Shown here one piece after another: positions 32,931 to 44,562 of a stretch of 64,000 nucleotides of DNA. Origin of the DNA: Arthonia radiata (Eukaryota > Ascomycota > Arthoniomycetes > Arthoniales > Arthoniaceae); contig PSQN01000017.1 of assembly GCA_002989075.1 (NCBI GenBank), positions 1,240,001 through 1,304,000 on the forward strand, in the 5' to 3' direction. The stretch's first letter is position 1. Every line of letters starts with the position of its first letter. The notes beneath the pieces are model-generated. The model saw only the letters and a program-made list of their open reading frames with translations, did not search any database and was not told where the DNA came from. The translations under genes were made by a program, and so were the position numbers.

Positions 32931-35843
32931 TCACAGCCTGCTATCAATGCCCGGACCCTTCCACCCTCCCCACCGCTCCTCGGGCCACACGATCCTTAGC
33001 GCCTCCCAAATGCCCTCCACAAACACAACATCCATCCCCTTCTTCACCTCTTCCGGACAATCCCTCACATCGGCTTCATTCATCTTCGGCAGCAGCACCG
33101 TCTTCACGCCCGCCCTCAGCGCGCCGATCAACTTCTCTTTGATCCCGCCTACAGGTGTCACTTTGCCCCTCAAGCTCACCTCGCCTGTCATCGCTACGGT
33201 GGGCGGCACCGGCTTACCCATAAACAGACTAACGAGCGCCATTGTGTGCGCCAAGCCAGCGGATGGGCCGTCCTTGGGAATGGCACCGGCGGGACAGTGC
33301 ACGTGGATTGCGCGCTTGGCCATGATGTCCTCAGAAGGGTCGGCTGTAATGCCCAAGTCGAAGGCGTGGGCTTTCACCCACGTCAGCGCCACCTCTACAC
33401 TCTCTTTGAGCACATCGCCCAGCTTGCCGGTGAGCTGGACCCGCCCAGATCCAGGCATGTCGAGCACTTCAATGAAGAGGATGGAGCCTTGGCCGAGGGT
33501 GGAGAAGGCAACGAGACCTGTGATCACGCCAGGACGTGGCGTTTGAGAGGAAGTAATCTCTTCTGTGAAGCGTTCGATGCCTAAGATCGGCTCGAGGTCA
33601 GGAACAGTCACTGCGGGATCAAATTTGCCGAGTTGCTTGTCCGATGAAGGTCCCGAGTCTGAGGAAGTGTGTTGAGAGTCTTGCTGCTCTGCGTATTGAA
33701 CGGCTTTGTACCGACATACGGAACCTATCTCACGCTCAAGATTGCGGACGCCGGACTCTCGAGTGTAGCTTGTGATGATCTTGTCGACAACATCTTCGGG
33801 AAGGGAAACATCGTTAGGGAGTAAGCCATTTGTGCGGATCTGCTTGGGGATAAGGTGGCGTGTAGCGATATGACGTTTCTCGAGGGTGGTGTAGCCGGAC
33901 AACGAGATAGTTTCCATGCGATCAAGAAGCGGTGGTGGAATAGTGTCGAGAGTGTTAGCTGTAGCGATGAAGAGGACCTTGGAGAGATCGATGGGGATGT
34001 TGACGTAGTGATCTGTAAAGGTGTGATTTTGCTCCGGATCAAGGACCTCTAGCATTGCGGCTGAAGGGTCGCCGTGGAAGTTCGAACCGCCGACCTTGTC
34101 GATCTCATCGAGGAGAACAACGGGGTTCGAAACGCCCACCTTCTTTAGACCGTTCACGATGAGACCTGGCATGGCGGCAACGTACGTCCGGCGATGCCCA
34201 CGGATCTCAGCCTCGTCACGAACACCGCCCAAGGAGATTCGATGAAACTTACGACCAAGAGACGTTGCAACCGACTTTGCGAGTGAGGTCTTGCCCGTGC
34301 CTGGTGGACCTACAAGAAGTAAGATTGGAGACTTGTCGACCATTCTTCGGCCCTTCAACTCTTGCAATTGTTGGCTGTCGGGAGGTGGTGATACTGTTGT
34401 AACTTGGTCTTCACTCTGCTCTTTACTAGGCGTTTGTGCCTCGATTTGCTTTTGTTCATCCTGTTTCCTCGACTCGGTCTCCTTGTCACTCATCATCTCG
34501 ATCTGCTCCTCGAGAGCTTCGTTTGCCGACTGCTTCAGCTTCAAAACCGCTAGGTATTCGAGCAGCCGCTTCTTGATCCTATCAAGTCCATAATGGTCGT
34601 CGTCAAGCTGCTTTCGGGCTCGTCGCAGCGTGGACACATCCAGCTTGTCTGCCGTCATCTTTGTCCATGGTATCTCGGCCAAGTTCTCGAGGTAATTGCG
34701 AATGACTGAATATTCGGCCTGCGCTGGGTTCATCTTCTGTAATCTCTTCAATTCCCTGGTTGCAACCTTTGAAGCCTCGGCACTTAAGCCAGCCTCATCT
34801 AGTCGCTTCTTCAACTCTTCCACCTCGTTGCCATCATCATCGCCACCGTTACCGCCCATACCCGGACCACCTGGCAGGCCGCCGGGCATGCCAAAACCTG
34901 GTGGCATGCCTGACCCTGAGCGACCATTCTGATTTCTTCTTTGTAGCTCCCTGATCTTATCCAAGTCTACGTTGCCCTGCGAGCTGTTCGTAACAGTGAT
35001 GATCTTTGTGCTGCCTTGCAGAGTTGAGATCTGCCGCTGGACAAGCTCGTTGGCACGCTGTATCCTGGAGACGACAGACGTCGCTGCAAGCATTGCGAGC
35101 TTGTCTTCGTAAGAGCTTTGTCCAAGCACTGCCATGAAATCTGCGAGAAAGCCGGCATCCGATACGTCTTTGCGGGATACAAATGCTTCGAGTTGACGCA
35201 TGAGCAGCGGCGACATGCCCGGCCCTCGGGACACCATGCTTGAAAGTCTAATGATCTGGAAAAGCTCGCGCGACAGCTCTTTGAGCTGTGAGAACGCACC
35301 CTTCACTGCTGGGTCCCACACATCAACTGCATGAATGCGTTAGCTGATAGATGACTGCCACGCTTGTTCAAGTCTTGACCTACCAACATCCTTGTGTTCT
35401 TGTACCCGCGCTGCGATGTATGGCTTATCTTGCGTAAACGCCTCTACTCTACACCGATTCTGACCTTCAACGACAAGAGCCACTTCTCCACGTCGACCGC
35501 CTCGGATGCCAGCAATCTTTGCGATGCAGCCATATTCATACAAGTCATTCTTGGACACGCGGCTTATGTCAGGTTCTCTTCGAGGCGAATCGTTATCCGG
35601 TGAGTCCTGGATGAGCTTCTTGCCGTCAATGCTCAGGTAGGGAGAGCGCAGGGGTATGCAGGCTACTAGCGGCGCATTGTCTTTACTTTTTGCCTGAAGG
35701 GCACCGCTGTAATATTTGGCGATCACGGCAGAGACGTCTTCGCGGTTTGCAGGTGATATATTGAGTGATTTGCCAGGAAAGAGGACGGTGCCGTATTCCA
35801 AAGGTATTACTGGGAGGGAGTCGAACTGTGCTGAACCTGCCAT
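32931..35843 (-). CDS. Peroxisomal Lon protease (Lon2)
   Basis: Two minus-strand exons, 35843-35384 and 35326-32931, about 951 residues. The N-terminal substrate-binding domain starts [20 protein letters not shown]. The AAA+ module has Walker [14 protein letters not shown] at about 493-505 and [12 protein letters not shown]. The protease domain has [19 protein letters not shown] with the catalytic Ser and [15 protein letters not shown] with the catalytic Lys. The protein ends in Ser-Arg-Leu, a type 1 peroxisomal targeting signal, and no mitochondrial presequence is present, so it should act in peroxisome protein quality control. A Gly/Met/Pro-rich insert (about 290-320) interrupts the N-domain. 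The gene lies about 340 bases downstream of EGT1 on the same strand. Confidence 0.94.
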
Positions 35844-36184
35844 ACTGGCAATAGTTTATCGTTCGGAAATGGAAGAAAACAAGATTGAGCAAAGACGTGG
35901 GGGGCTCAAAGGCAATAGAACAGACCTGTCGGCAAAGGTCGCGACTTGCGATGATGCACACACTCGCGACGCCACCCAAGCCTCGGCTTGCGCTCGGACC
36001 ACTCTCCTCTCGCTCAAGTGTCCTCGTGGCTTCTGACATTAAGCCCAGAACACTCGTGCTTTACGCTACAAATCAATGCAAGTATTAGACGTAGAAGCGG
36101 AAAAGAGTGACTAAGTTCGGAATACTATGAAAATTGAGCCAGCTTCAACTCACGCGACATCATCGCTCATTGGCATGATTGCCA
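35844..36184. other. Intergenic, promoter of Lon2
   Basis: About 340 bases between the EGT1 stop and the Lon2 start on the minus strand. No gene or motif seen. Confidence 0.5.
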
Positions 36185-39075
36185 TCATCCATCTTTAACC
36201 AAACGAGCGCCAGCCCACACGTAAGGATAGTTGTGCTGGTACCAGTTGACGAAGCTCTTGCGACCAGCAATGCGAGGAACAGTGGCCCAAGAGCCTCCAA
36301 GCACGACGTTATGCTTCCCGTCAAAGAAATCCGCCGAATAAGCTGGATAGAGTGGCATCGGCTCGTATCCTGGATGCTGGCTCAAGACCGAGCTCGTCCA
36401 TTCCCAAACACCACCCATGTCCCCTTGACCGCTCAGGCGATTGCCGTTCTGCACGACGGGGGTGGGACACCAATTCTGAAAGCTGACGTTGCGTCCTTTC
36501 AGATTGGCAAACAGCTCGTGCGGGTTCAATGATGAACCCGCAGAGCTCGTCACAGTGCGGTCGGACGGTGGGCTCTCGGGCACGCCTTCATTGACGAGGT
36601 GGCCGTTGACTGCTGGGATTGTTCGTCCCAGCTGCTGTTCGGCCGCCGTTTTGAAGCGGTTGTCGGCCTCTTCAGCACGAGCGTAGATGCTGCGCGCTTC
36701 CTCGAGCGTGGGAATGCGACCGCCCATGTAAGTGGCACAGCCAGCCAACTCGTCATACGATGCACAGACTGGCCAGGTCAAGGCGTCTGCGAGTGGGACA
36801 GCACCGAAGACCGTACGCACGTACTTGTTGTCCAAGAAGCTCTGCGGAATAGATGGCAGGAAGGCCGACTTGGACGGTGTGCCATCATGTATGCCCACCG
36901 GTTCTGCAGCGCCATGTGGAAGACCGTTCGCTGTAGATCTGTGCAACCAAGAGGCTGGGATGTTCTTGATACCTGCTGTAAGCAAATACTCGGCGTACTC
37001 TCCAATAGTGATAGGGCGAGCCTGCGCTTTGAATTTCGGGACTTGAACAGTGCGCAAGGGTTTTTCGACGTCCCAACCAAAATATCTTTCTGGCGGGGAA
37101 TCATTCACTGGGTCATCCATCCCAATCGTCACTTTCCTTGCCGGGACCTCGATCCATTCGTTTTCAATAGCAGATTTCTCTGCCTGTCGAGCTTGAACGT
37201 CCCATGTTGGCATCGAAATTCCAGTAGGCGACACCGTCTTCTCGCTCTGGATGAGCATGTACAGCAGTGTCTCTAGATGCATAGCCTCGTGCTCATACCC
37301 GAGCCAGAGACAACGTCCGATTTTGGGGTTGCTCTCAGCCTTGCGACCATACAAGGCTTTGACTCTCTCTCTGACATGTTTCTGATATGTCAAGATCTCG
37401 CTCAGGGGCGGCCATTGATCAGGTATCTCGCTATGAGCGTGACACTTCTCTGGATCCTCAACATCAGGGTCGATGCCGCGCTCAAAGATCTTGCAGAAGA
37501 ACTTCGGTTCCGTTGGCTTCTCGTTCGTTGTTTGGGTGAGCTTCATATCACAGAATGTAGGTATGTGTCCCAAGTAGAAGATGCAGGCATTGCGAAGCTT
37601 GATTGGGGTCTCAAGAAGCTCCTCGTCTGGAATCATGTGGCGGGTCACTGTGTCCCACAGCTGCCAGAGACCTTGCCATTCCGCCCATGTTGGTACGGGG
37701 CATGCTGCATACTCCTCTGGATCTGTAGGTAGGGCGTAGCCCTGTCTCGCAACAAGATGCATCGCTGAATCAAGTTAGCCCGAAACTCGTACCGATAAAC
37801 CTCGAGAAATATCATAAGACGTGCAGTGCAGCACGCTTGAGTCAGTGAAAGAAGAAGGTATCTTTCCGACCACGTCTCAATATTCCTATAGCGAAGGTAG
37901 AGACTGGGAACAATGCTCTGCAATACGGCAGAAGCCAAGGAGTGATGTCACTTACCGTAGTCCGCGCTCTCATTCGTCCATTTGGAGAGCTGTTTGACGT
38001 TCGCTCTGTTCCAAAGCTTCAACAGGTCTTCGTCGGAGTATTTGTAGCTTTCTTCGATGCGAATCCTCTCGCCACCCAGCACAGAAACCCCAAAGACTGA
38101 CGTGTCATGTTTAGGGACCACAAACGCCTGGTGCCGCCTGTGTTGCTCATCGTATCGTCCCACAGCGTCCCACGTATTCGAGGCAAACTCATCCCGGCCA
38201 ATCAAATAATTTGCATGCCTAAGGCCGTTCACCGTAAACTTGTGAGTTGTGCCCTGAACGTCGTTGTAAGCTTTGTAGACTCGCGCAGGATCCAAACAGC
38301 CATCCATGCCCAGTAACACGGCGCCTTGGTCTCCAGCGGCTTCTGCGAAGTCTGAGAGGAATGTCGCCGCGTCCTGGCGATTGAAATTACCAATGCTTGA
38401 GCCGAGTGAGAGGATGACCTTGTATTTGCTGGATGTTTGAGGCGTTTTCAGCCAGTCCAGGCCATCATCATAGGTACCAAACAACCCGTAGCATCGAACG
38501 TGTTCATACGCAGGCACCTCAGCAAGTGTTCTCTTCAGCTCTTGGAGATTGACGTCAAGAGCGTAATACTCTACAGGTTTCGCTTGTCTCTCCAAAGCTT
38601 GCAGTAAAATATTGATCTTTCTTAGATTCCTGATGATGAGGTTAGGGCTGCTGGCGGCGCCAGAGCAAGATGGACAGTCCGGGGCTTACCCAGACCCCAA
38701 TTCGCAAAGGATGGCACCGGAAGGAATAGTTCGCGCAATAGCATCAGCGTGCCCTTCGAGAACTCCAATCTCCGCATTGGTCAAATAGTACTCGTCCAGA
38801 TAGGTGATGTCTTCGAAGAGTTTCAGACCTCTTTCGTCGTAGAGCAGAAGTGTTGGGAGCTCCTTGCCAGGGCCAGGAACATTGTCGAGGCCTCGCTTGA
38901 TGTGTTCTACAAGGGACAAGCTTCTCACTTCTCGACGAATATCGAAGATCTGTGTAAGGCCTTCGTCGATGATATGATTCGGGAAGTCGTCTGATCGGCG
39001 TTTGCTGTGGGAAATCGGTTCTTCCAAATGCATGTCTCTACATTGCTCTACTTTTGCATGGTTGTTGACATCCAT
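36185..39075 (-). CDS. EGT1: Ergothioneine biosynthesis protein Egt1
   Basis: Three minus-strand exons, 39075-38690, 38629-37956 and 37764-36185, about 879 residues, the usual size. It is a fusion. The N-terminal part (to about 350) is the histidine N-methyltransferase EgtD-like domain, with IFDIRREVRSLSLVEHIKRG, YDERGLKLFEDITYLDEYYL and the SAM-binding CELGSG across intron 1. The middle is DinB-like, with the iron-binding HEAMHLE. The C-terminal part is the FGE-sulfatase-like sulfoxide synthase EgtB domain (MGGVWEWTSSVLSQHPGYEP, LGGSWATVPRIAGRKSFVNW, YQHNYPYVWAGARLV). Egt1 methylates histidine to hercynine and joins it to cysteine with oxygen. Both introns keep frame (GTAAGC..CAG and GTAAGT..CAG). 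Identification is firm. Confidence 0.95.
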
Positions 39076-40659
39076 GACGCGAGTTGAAGCAGCGTGCAGT
39101 GTATGTGTTGCTCTATTGGGAACCAGCGGGATGATTATATATACGTCGACTTACTCGGACATGGTACGGTACTCCCTGAGCAACGCAAGCAACCCGGCAG
39201 AACTTGCGTGAATTTTACAGGGCTACAAAAAGAGTTTGATGCTTACACGATCTCGGTCTGATGTTGCGAACACTGCGACGCTGTGTGAGCAAACGGCGCA
39301 AAGCGTGTAGAGAAGCATAGTGTTTGATTGCTCAACAGCACCCAGGTTTCCCCGCTGTGGATCTCTCACTGCAAGGGCAGCTCAGAGTCGTGTCCGAGAG
39401 CGACTTCACACAAGTCGAGATGGTAGTAGCGATCGTCCGTTGAAGAGTAACTCATATGACGCTAAGCGTGGACGCATCGGGGGTAGCGAGCTTAGGTGCA
39501 GCCAATGCGAGAAGTCTTCCGGCGTGGAACGAGCGAGGGCATGAAGCTTGCTGGCCGAGCCGTCAGCGGATGATGCGGATGATAAATCTTCGAAGTCATC
39601 GTGCGTGCGTGCGTACGTTTCGCGCGACAGATGGTTGAAAAAAAGTGAGGAGCGAAGGAATAGATGGTTCTTGCGCCCGTCGTGCCGCCTTCCTTCTTTG
39701 AATTGCGTGTGCGTGCCACCGTGCTTAGGGTTGCAAGTGCGGAGTTGGTTCCGCATACGCTCTCCAAACGTCTCCTCACTGCTTCAAAGTGTACACTTGT
39801 CATCAGGAAGTACTTCTCCGCCATGTGTGAAGTCACTGCTATTCCAAGACACAGTCATCGCGCTAGACCAGGCCCTGTGCTTTTGTGACTTGCGAAGCTT
39901 TTTACAACGTCGGCCATTAGTGCTCATATCCTTCTGAGAAAACGCTTTGGACATTTCCCCCCGACGCAAGAGCCACTGGACAGGTGTCCTGTCTCGCATA
40001 CTGCAGTGTGTCCTCTTCTGAGACTCTCAATGAGAACAGGGCGCCCTCTGCTGCTGCCTGCACGGCGTCTACAGACAGTGCCGTAATCTCACGCGGATTC
40101 TGGACTGTAGCCAAGTCCAGCTAGGACGCTGAGTGGCGGTCGTTGTGGACGTGAAACGCGCCTCGAGAACATCACCATGCCTCCAATCTGGTATTATTGC
40201 TTGATATAAGCTATTCTGGAAGGCGCCACCGGCCGCGACCTATGCCATTGGCGTCCACAGGACACGTTGCGCGTCCTCTTTGGCCTGCTGCCCCACTTAT
40301 GCCATTGGACTGTGTCATCCTGTTGTCTCTACAAAACCTAACTGTCGCCCAGGAAGGACCATTGGCCGGCATTGCACTCTCATTTCACGCACAGTGTCTC
40401 TCGTTTGCGGCCGCTCCTGGCCATTTCACTCACTTGAAAACAGCAGTGGTGCACTGTGCACCGTCAGTGCTAATCGTACGTCTAGTCATATATCTAGCAT
40501 CTCACCGCCGATCTTCGATCTTCAAGAGCGTTTGCAGACAGACATCCTTCCCGTTCTTTACCAACACCCGCATCTACAGATTACTAGCAGGTATAGTAAT
40601 TGTGTTACGTGTTCACACCTTCGACAGGGCAGAACTCCTCACAGTGCGCCTTACGTGCA
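39076..40659. other. Intergenic, no gene supported
   Basis: About 1.6 kb between two divergent starts. A 160-codon plus-strand frame at 40197-40679 overlaps the next gene start in another frame and shows no motif. A GTGCGTGCGTGCGT run lies at about 39601-39614. Nothing else recognised. Confidence 0.5.
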
Positions 40660-41385
40660 ATGATGGCGACAGGTGTTAGTCAATACCGGCGCCTGTCGCT
40701 CCAATCTTCATCTTCCTCATCACGGTCGCCTTCGCCCCGGCTCTCAATGGCTCGTGTCGACTATGCCATGGTCGCCCTTCGCGAAGTCGAAGCGCAGCGC
40801 GACCACGCGCTTCACAAGGTGGAAAGGCTTACTGAACAGCTCGACACCAAGGAGGCTGAAGTGGCCGCTCTCGCTGCACAGCTGAGTACTACCAAATCAC
40901 AGTCAATTAATACCCGTAATGCGCTCAGCCAAACACTTCTCGGTTCACAGGCTCGCGCTTCGTGGCTTCGAGGCAATTGGCTCTCTTGCGGTGGTGAGCT
41001 CACCATAGCCGAGACTGCATACAGCGCGGCCAACTTTCGAGGCGCCATCGTCATTCTCGATAGATTTTTGGAGAATCCAGAGCTCGATCATGAAATTCGC
41101 ATCAACGCCATCCTACTGAAGGCCAAAGCCCTGTCGGAGACAGGTCTCCATTATCAAGCTCTCCCTGAACTCTACGGCGCCAAGCGTCTAGCTACCCGCA
41201 TCGATCGCGACGATCTCCGAGCAAAGACTTCGTTCCATGAAGGCATTTGCTATTATCGACAGAAGAATTTCCAATCAGCTTTATTGTCCTTCTCGTCTGC
41301 CACAGGAGCACCAGATCATCAAAATGAGTTGGAGGCATGGAAGGAGAAGACCGAATCGGTAATCTTTGGTCGTAGTCGACCGTGA
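40660..41385 (+). CDS. Coiled-coil plus TPR-like protein, unknown function
   Basis: Intron-free, about 241 residues, starting at tandem ATGs (40660, 40663). A Ser-rich start (RLSLQSSSSSSRSPSPRLSM) precedes a coiled coil of about 50 residues (ALREVEAQRDHALHKVERLT, EQLDTKEAEVAALAAQLST). Two or three helical-repeat units follow, TPR-like in pattern: AETAYSAANFRGAIVILDRF, NAILLKAKALSETGLHYQAL, AKTSFHEGICYYRQKNFQSA. The end is EAWKEKTESVIFGRSRP. I do not recognise a named family. The same order of parts and a similar helical repeat occur in the larger protein at 44563-48448. A scaffold role is only a guess. Confidence 0.7.
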   Translation: MMATGVSQYRRLSLQSSSSSSRSPSPRLSMARVDYAMVALREVEAQRDHALHKVERLTEQLDTKEAEVAALAAQLSTTKSQSINTRNALSQTLLGSQARASWLRGNWLSCGGELTIAETAYSAANFRGAIVILDRFLENPELDHEIRINAILLKAKALSETGLHYQALPELYGAKRLATRIDRDDLRAKTSFHEGICYYRQKNFQSALLSFSSATGAPDHQNELEAWKEKTESVIFGRSRP

Positions 41386-41498
41386 CGGATATTTCGTAAG
41401 TATGAAGTTACGGCCCGCAAATTCAATTGATTCAGTGCCAGACTATTCGCCATCTGTTGAACTTAACATGACTGTATTCTCCATAATGTTACAACATA

Positions 41499-43305
41499 CT
41501 AATTCACTGCTTTGGTGGCAACGTTCTGGGTCTCAACGAAGCCTTCAGGTTCGACACCGACCGCCTCTTGCTCAGTCTTCATGGCATTCTCAACGTCTTG
41601 CGCACGAGTGTCTGCATCCACCGCTCCAAACAGTACATCCATTGACTCCAACGTCCGGCCCTTGGTCTCCTTGATGAATGCGAACACGAAAGCAAAGTTG
41701 CCCATGCAGAAGATGCCGAACATCAAGAAGGTTTTCCATCCGATGTGGTTGACAGCGCTCGGTGTGATTTGTGTGATGACGAAATTGAAGAGCCATTGCG
41801 TGGCGGCAGCCATCCCTACACCGTACGCTCGAAGACGATTGGGGAAGATTTCGGACACATATGCCCTTGCAGGATGTCAGCCAAGGACTGCCAGATGAAA
41901 TATTGCTCGAACGGAAAGTACTTACCATGGTACTGGACCCCAGCTAGCACTGTATCCGATGACGTATAGGTAGATCATGGTCACCATACCAATGGACGCA
42001 GGCGACACGCCAGGAACCTTTGGATTGGGTGGATGCGTTGCCAGCACAGCACCAATGATGAACATCATGCTAGCCATCCAAGCAGCCCCGAGCAACAAAG
42101 ACCACCTACGCCCAAGCTTGTCAATGCCGACTAAGAGGAACACCCCAGTGGCAATAACCTTGACTGTGCCGTAGATGCCAGTCGCGAACAGTGATGCAGT
42201 TGTCTTGGACAGGCCAACGGTTTGGAAGATCTGAGCACTTTAGTTCGGCACAGCTTGCTTGCTGCAGCAGCATGACTTACCTGCGGTGCGTAGTCTGTGG
42301 TATCAAAATGTCAGTACATTACCACAAAGCGGCTTCAGAACAGGATGTGTAGACATCTTTACTTACAGCCGATCGAATTCGTACCACTGAACTGCTGACA
42401 GAACATGATCATGAAGCCAATGAAGAATCGATTTCGCACGCCAGGTTTCAAGCACTCCTTCCAGGTGACGCCATTAGTAAGTTGGAACTCTTCGTCGAGC
42501 GAGGCACGGATCTCAGCCATTTCCGCAAGGACCTCGACGTTGTCTGCAGGCTCGCAGCGCATGTAGGCAAGCGATTTGAGTGCCTCATCATGCCTTCCTT
42601 TCTTCATGAGCCATCTCGGAGACTCGTGAAGGAAGAAAAGTCCGATAAGCATAACGCCGCCTGGGACGATTTGTAGCCCAACAGGAATCCGCCATTGCTT
42701 GGTGGACGCCGGCATGTGAAGTTGGACGCCATAATCCAACCAGTAGCTAATCATGACACCGACGACCAGAAATTCTTGGAATAAACCCGCGATACGGCCA
42801 CGGACGTTGGCAGGCGCATTTTCGGAGACGAAAACCGGAGTGATGCTGGACATACCACCGACGCCGACTGAGTCGACACACATGAGCCTCGGATCAACGG
42901 AAACATAGATTAAGGGTACTCACAGCCAGCAATGACACGACCGCCATAGATTTGACCGATGCCATGGTGTGCACCCGTCTGTACTGCCGCACCGATCAAG
43001 AATATACCAGCGAAGAAGATGAGTGATTTCTTGCGTCCGAAACGATCGTTGGCAAAAGCAGCGGCGATGGCACCGAAGAAGGCGCCAGCGGTAAGGAGGG
43101 AGACGACGTTGGCCGCGACCTGAGAGTTCTTTGCGCTGGTGAAGCCTTTGTCAAGTGGCAGGCCATAGTCTTTCCTGAAGCTGTCCAAAGCCAGAACACT
43201 GCCCATAACACCAGTATCGTAACCGAACAGGAACGCCCCCATGTAGGCGACGCTGGTGAGCAGGTAAACCCTGCGGTTCTTGAAGAACGCCCCGCTGAGA
43301 CCCAT
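41499..43305 (-). CDS. MFS sugar transporter
   Basis: Five minus-strand exons: 43305-42924, 42867-42367, 42294-42281, 42230-41926 and 41865-41499, about 522 residues. Exon 3 is a micro-exon of 14 bases completing NSIGYYAPQ. Twelve membrane helices are expected. Sugar-porter signatures are FLFGYDTGVMGS, NDRFGRKKS, GRVIAGFGVGGMSSITP, HESPRWLMKKGR, GIDKLGRR, SEIFPNRLRAYGVGMAAATQ and KETKGRTLESMD. It belongs to the fungal hexose/quinate permease branch and should move a monosaccharide with protons; the exact substrate cannot be read from sequence. Two CreA/Mig1-type GTGGGG words lie about 230 bases upstream. Confidence 0.9.
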
Positions 43306-44562
43306 CTTGACGGTGCCTCTGCTGGTATACAGGAACAAGACTACTCAACAGAAGACGAGCAAGCACCTGGTCACTGCTACTGCAGGGAAGGCTTCCGGAA
43401 GACGGAGGGCTCTAGGGTAAATATACGCCCTCGTCCGGCATGTATCACTCTAGTGTCACTGACTTGTCAGCGCCTTCACCTACGCGCCGTCTGGTTCTCG
43501 CCGATACAGGTCCCACCTGGAGAGTGAGGTTTGTGGGGTAGTCCCGTGGGGTGATGCCCCGAAATTTGGACATGTCAGGGATGCTTTTGGCCTATGTCAC
43601 TCAGATGGCGCTGCCGCCTCTGACTCGACATCACCTCACCTGCCTGATGGGGTAAAAAGCACTGGATTTGCGGCCAGAGAACCCCACTAGACGTACGGTA
43701 ACGCGGCAGTTGGGGAAATGTGAAGCTCATTTCTCGCCTCTCATCTAAGCCAAAATTGACTCTGTTCCGACGTTGCACGGTCATCTTACAATCCGCGGGA
43801 GGAAGGTCATGCACACCAACTGACCAACGGGTCCAACTATAACTGCACAATCCCTCGGGGACAAGGATGTTGTGCGATCTGGCCCTTGTCACATCCTGGT
43901 CGCCTTTTGCCGCGACCGTTGGAGATCTCGAAGAAATGACTTGAGCCTCAAATGTTGGCAAAAGCTTGCGGTTAGCCGTTGTTACTACTGAGTACTGACT
44001 ACCAGCGTCTGCCTTTTCCTCATCTGGCTTCGGCTGTGCCATTCAGAAGAGACTATTGCAAAAGGGCTTCTGGCTCTGTGTCATACTCAGAGCGGAGAAC
44101 GTTGTCAAGTTTCTGGCTGAGTATGATCTTCCAACGCAGACCGTGAGTCTCATAGCTTTGATTGCCTAAAGTAAGATTGTTCAGCGTTCCTCCGTCAAAC
44201 GTTGGAAAAATCATTCTCAGCCCACACACTAGCGACAACTGGCAAAGTCATACCGCCTCTTCGTCATGCTGTAGAAAGTACCACGTTGCGGAGCCATAGA
44301 TTGATTTCGAAGCCATTTCCCTGAAATTCCTTTGTTCCGTACGTACGCTCAGTCCCACCTCAAGGCGGCAGGTATTGCAAAACACAAAACAAAGCCGTTT
44401 CACAATGCGCAACAAAGACTCATCGCTTTCGTCCCTCATCATGCAACTCGTACCGATTGTCACGGCTCAGGCATCCTCACGAAAGACGCAAAAGCACAAG
44501 CAGAATACTCTCATCTTCGCAATCAATCAAGATAGGCTTTCCAGTGCTGCCCATGGAGTGCA
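43306..44562. other. Intergenic with possible remnants, divergent promoters
   Basis: About 1.26 kb between divergent starts. It holds CreA-like GTGGGG words near 43533-43551 and two adjacent minus-strand frames, 44238-44053 and 44042-43575 (155 codons), of no recognised family. I could not join them by a sound splice and do not call a gene. Confidence 0.4.
43533..43551 (+). promoter_or_regulatory. Pair of CreA/Mig1-like GTGGGG sites
   Basis: GTGGGG at 43533-43538 and again at 43546-43551, both matching the SYGGRG consensus of carbon-catabolite repressor CreA, about 230 bases upstream of a sugar transporter start. Two close sites are the arrangement CreA prefers. The motif is short, so chance is possible. 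Confidence 0.3.

Noticed and set aside
40197-40679. 160-codon plus-strand frame before the coiled-coil gene
   Set aside because: Overlaps the next gene start in another frame; no motif and no splice partner.
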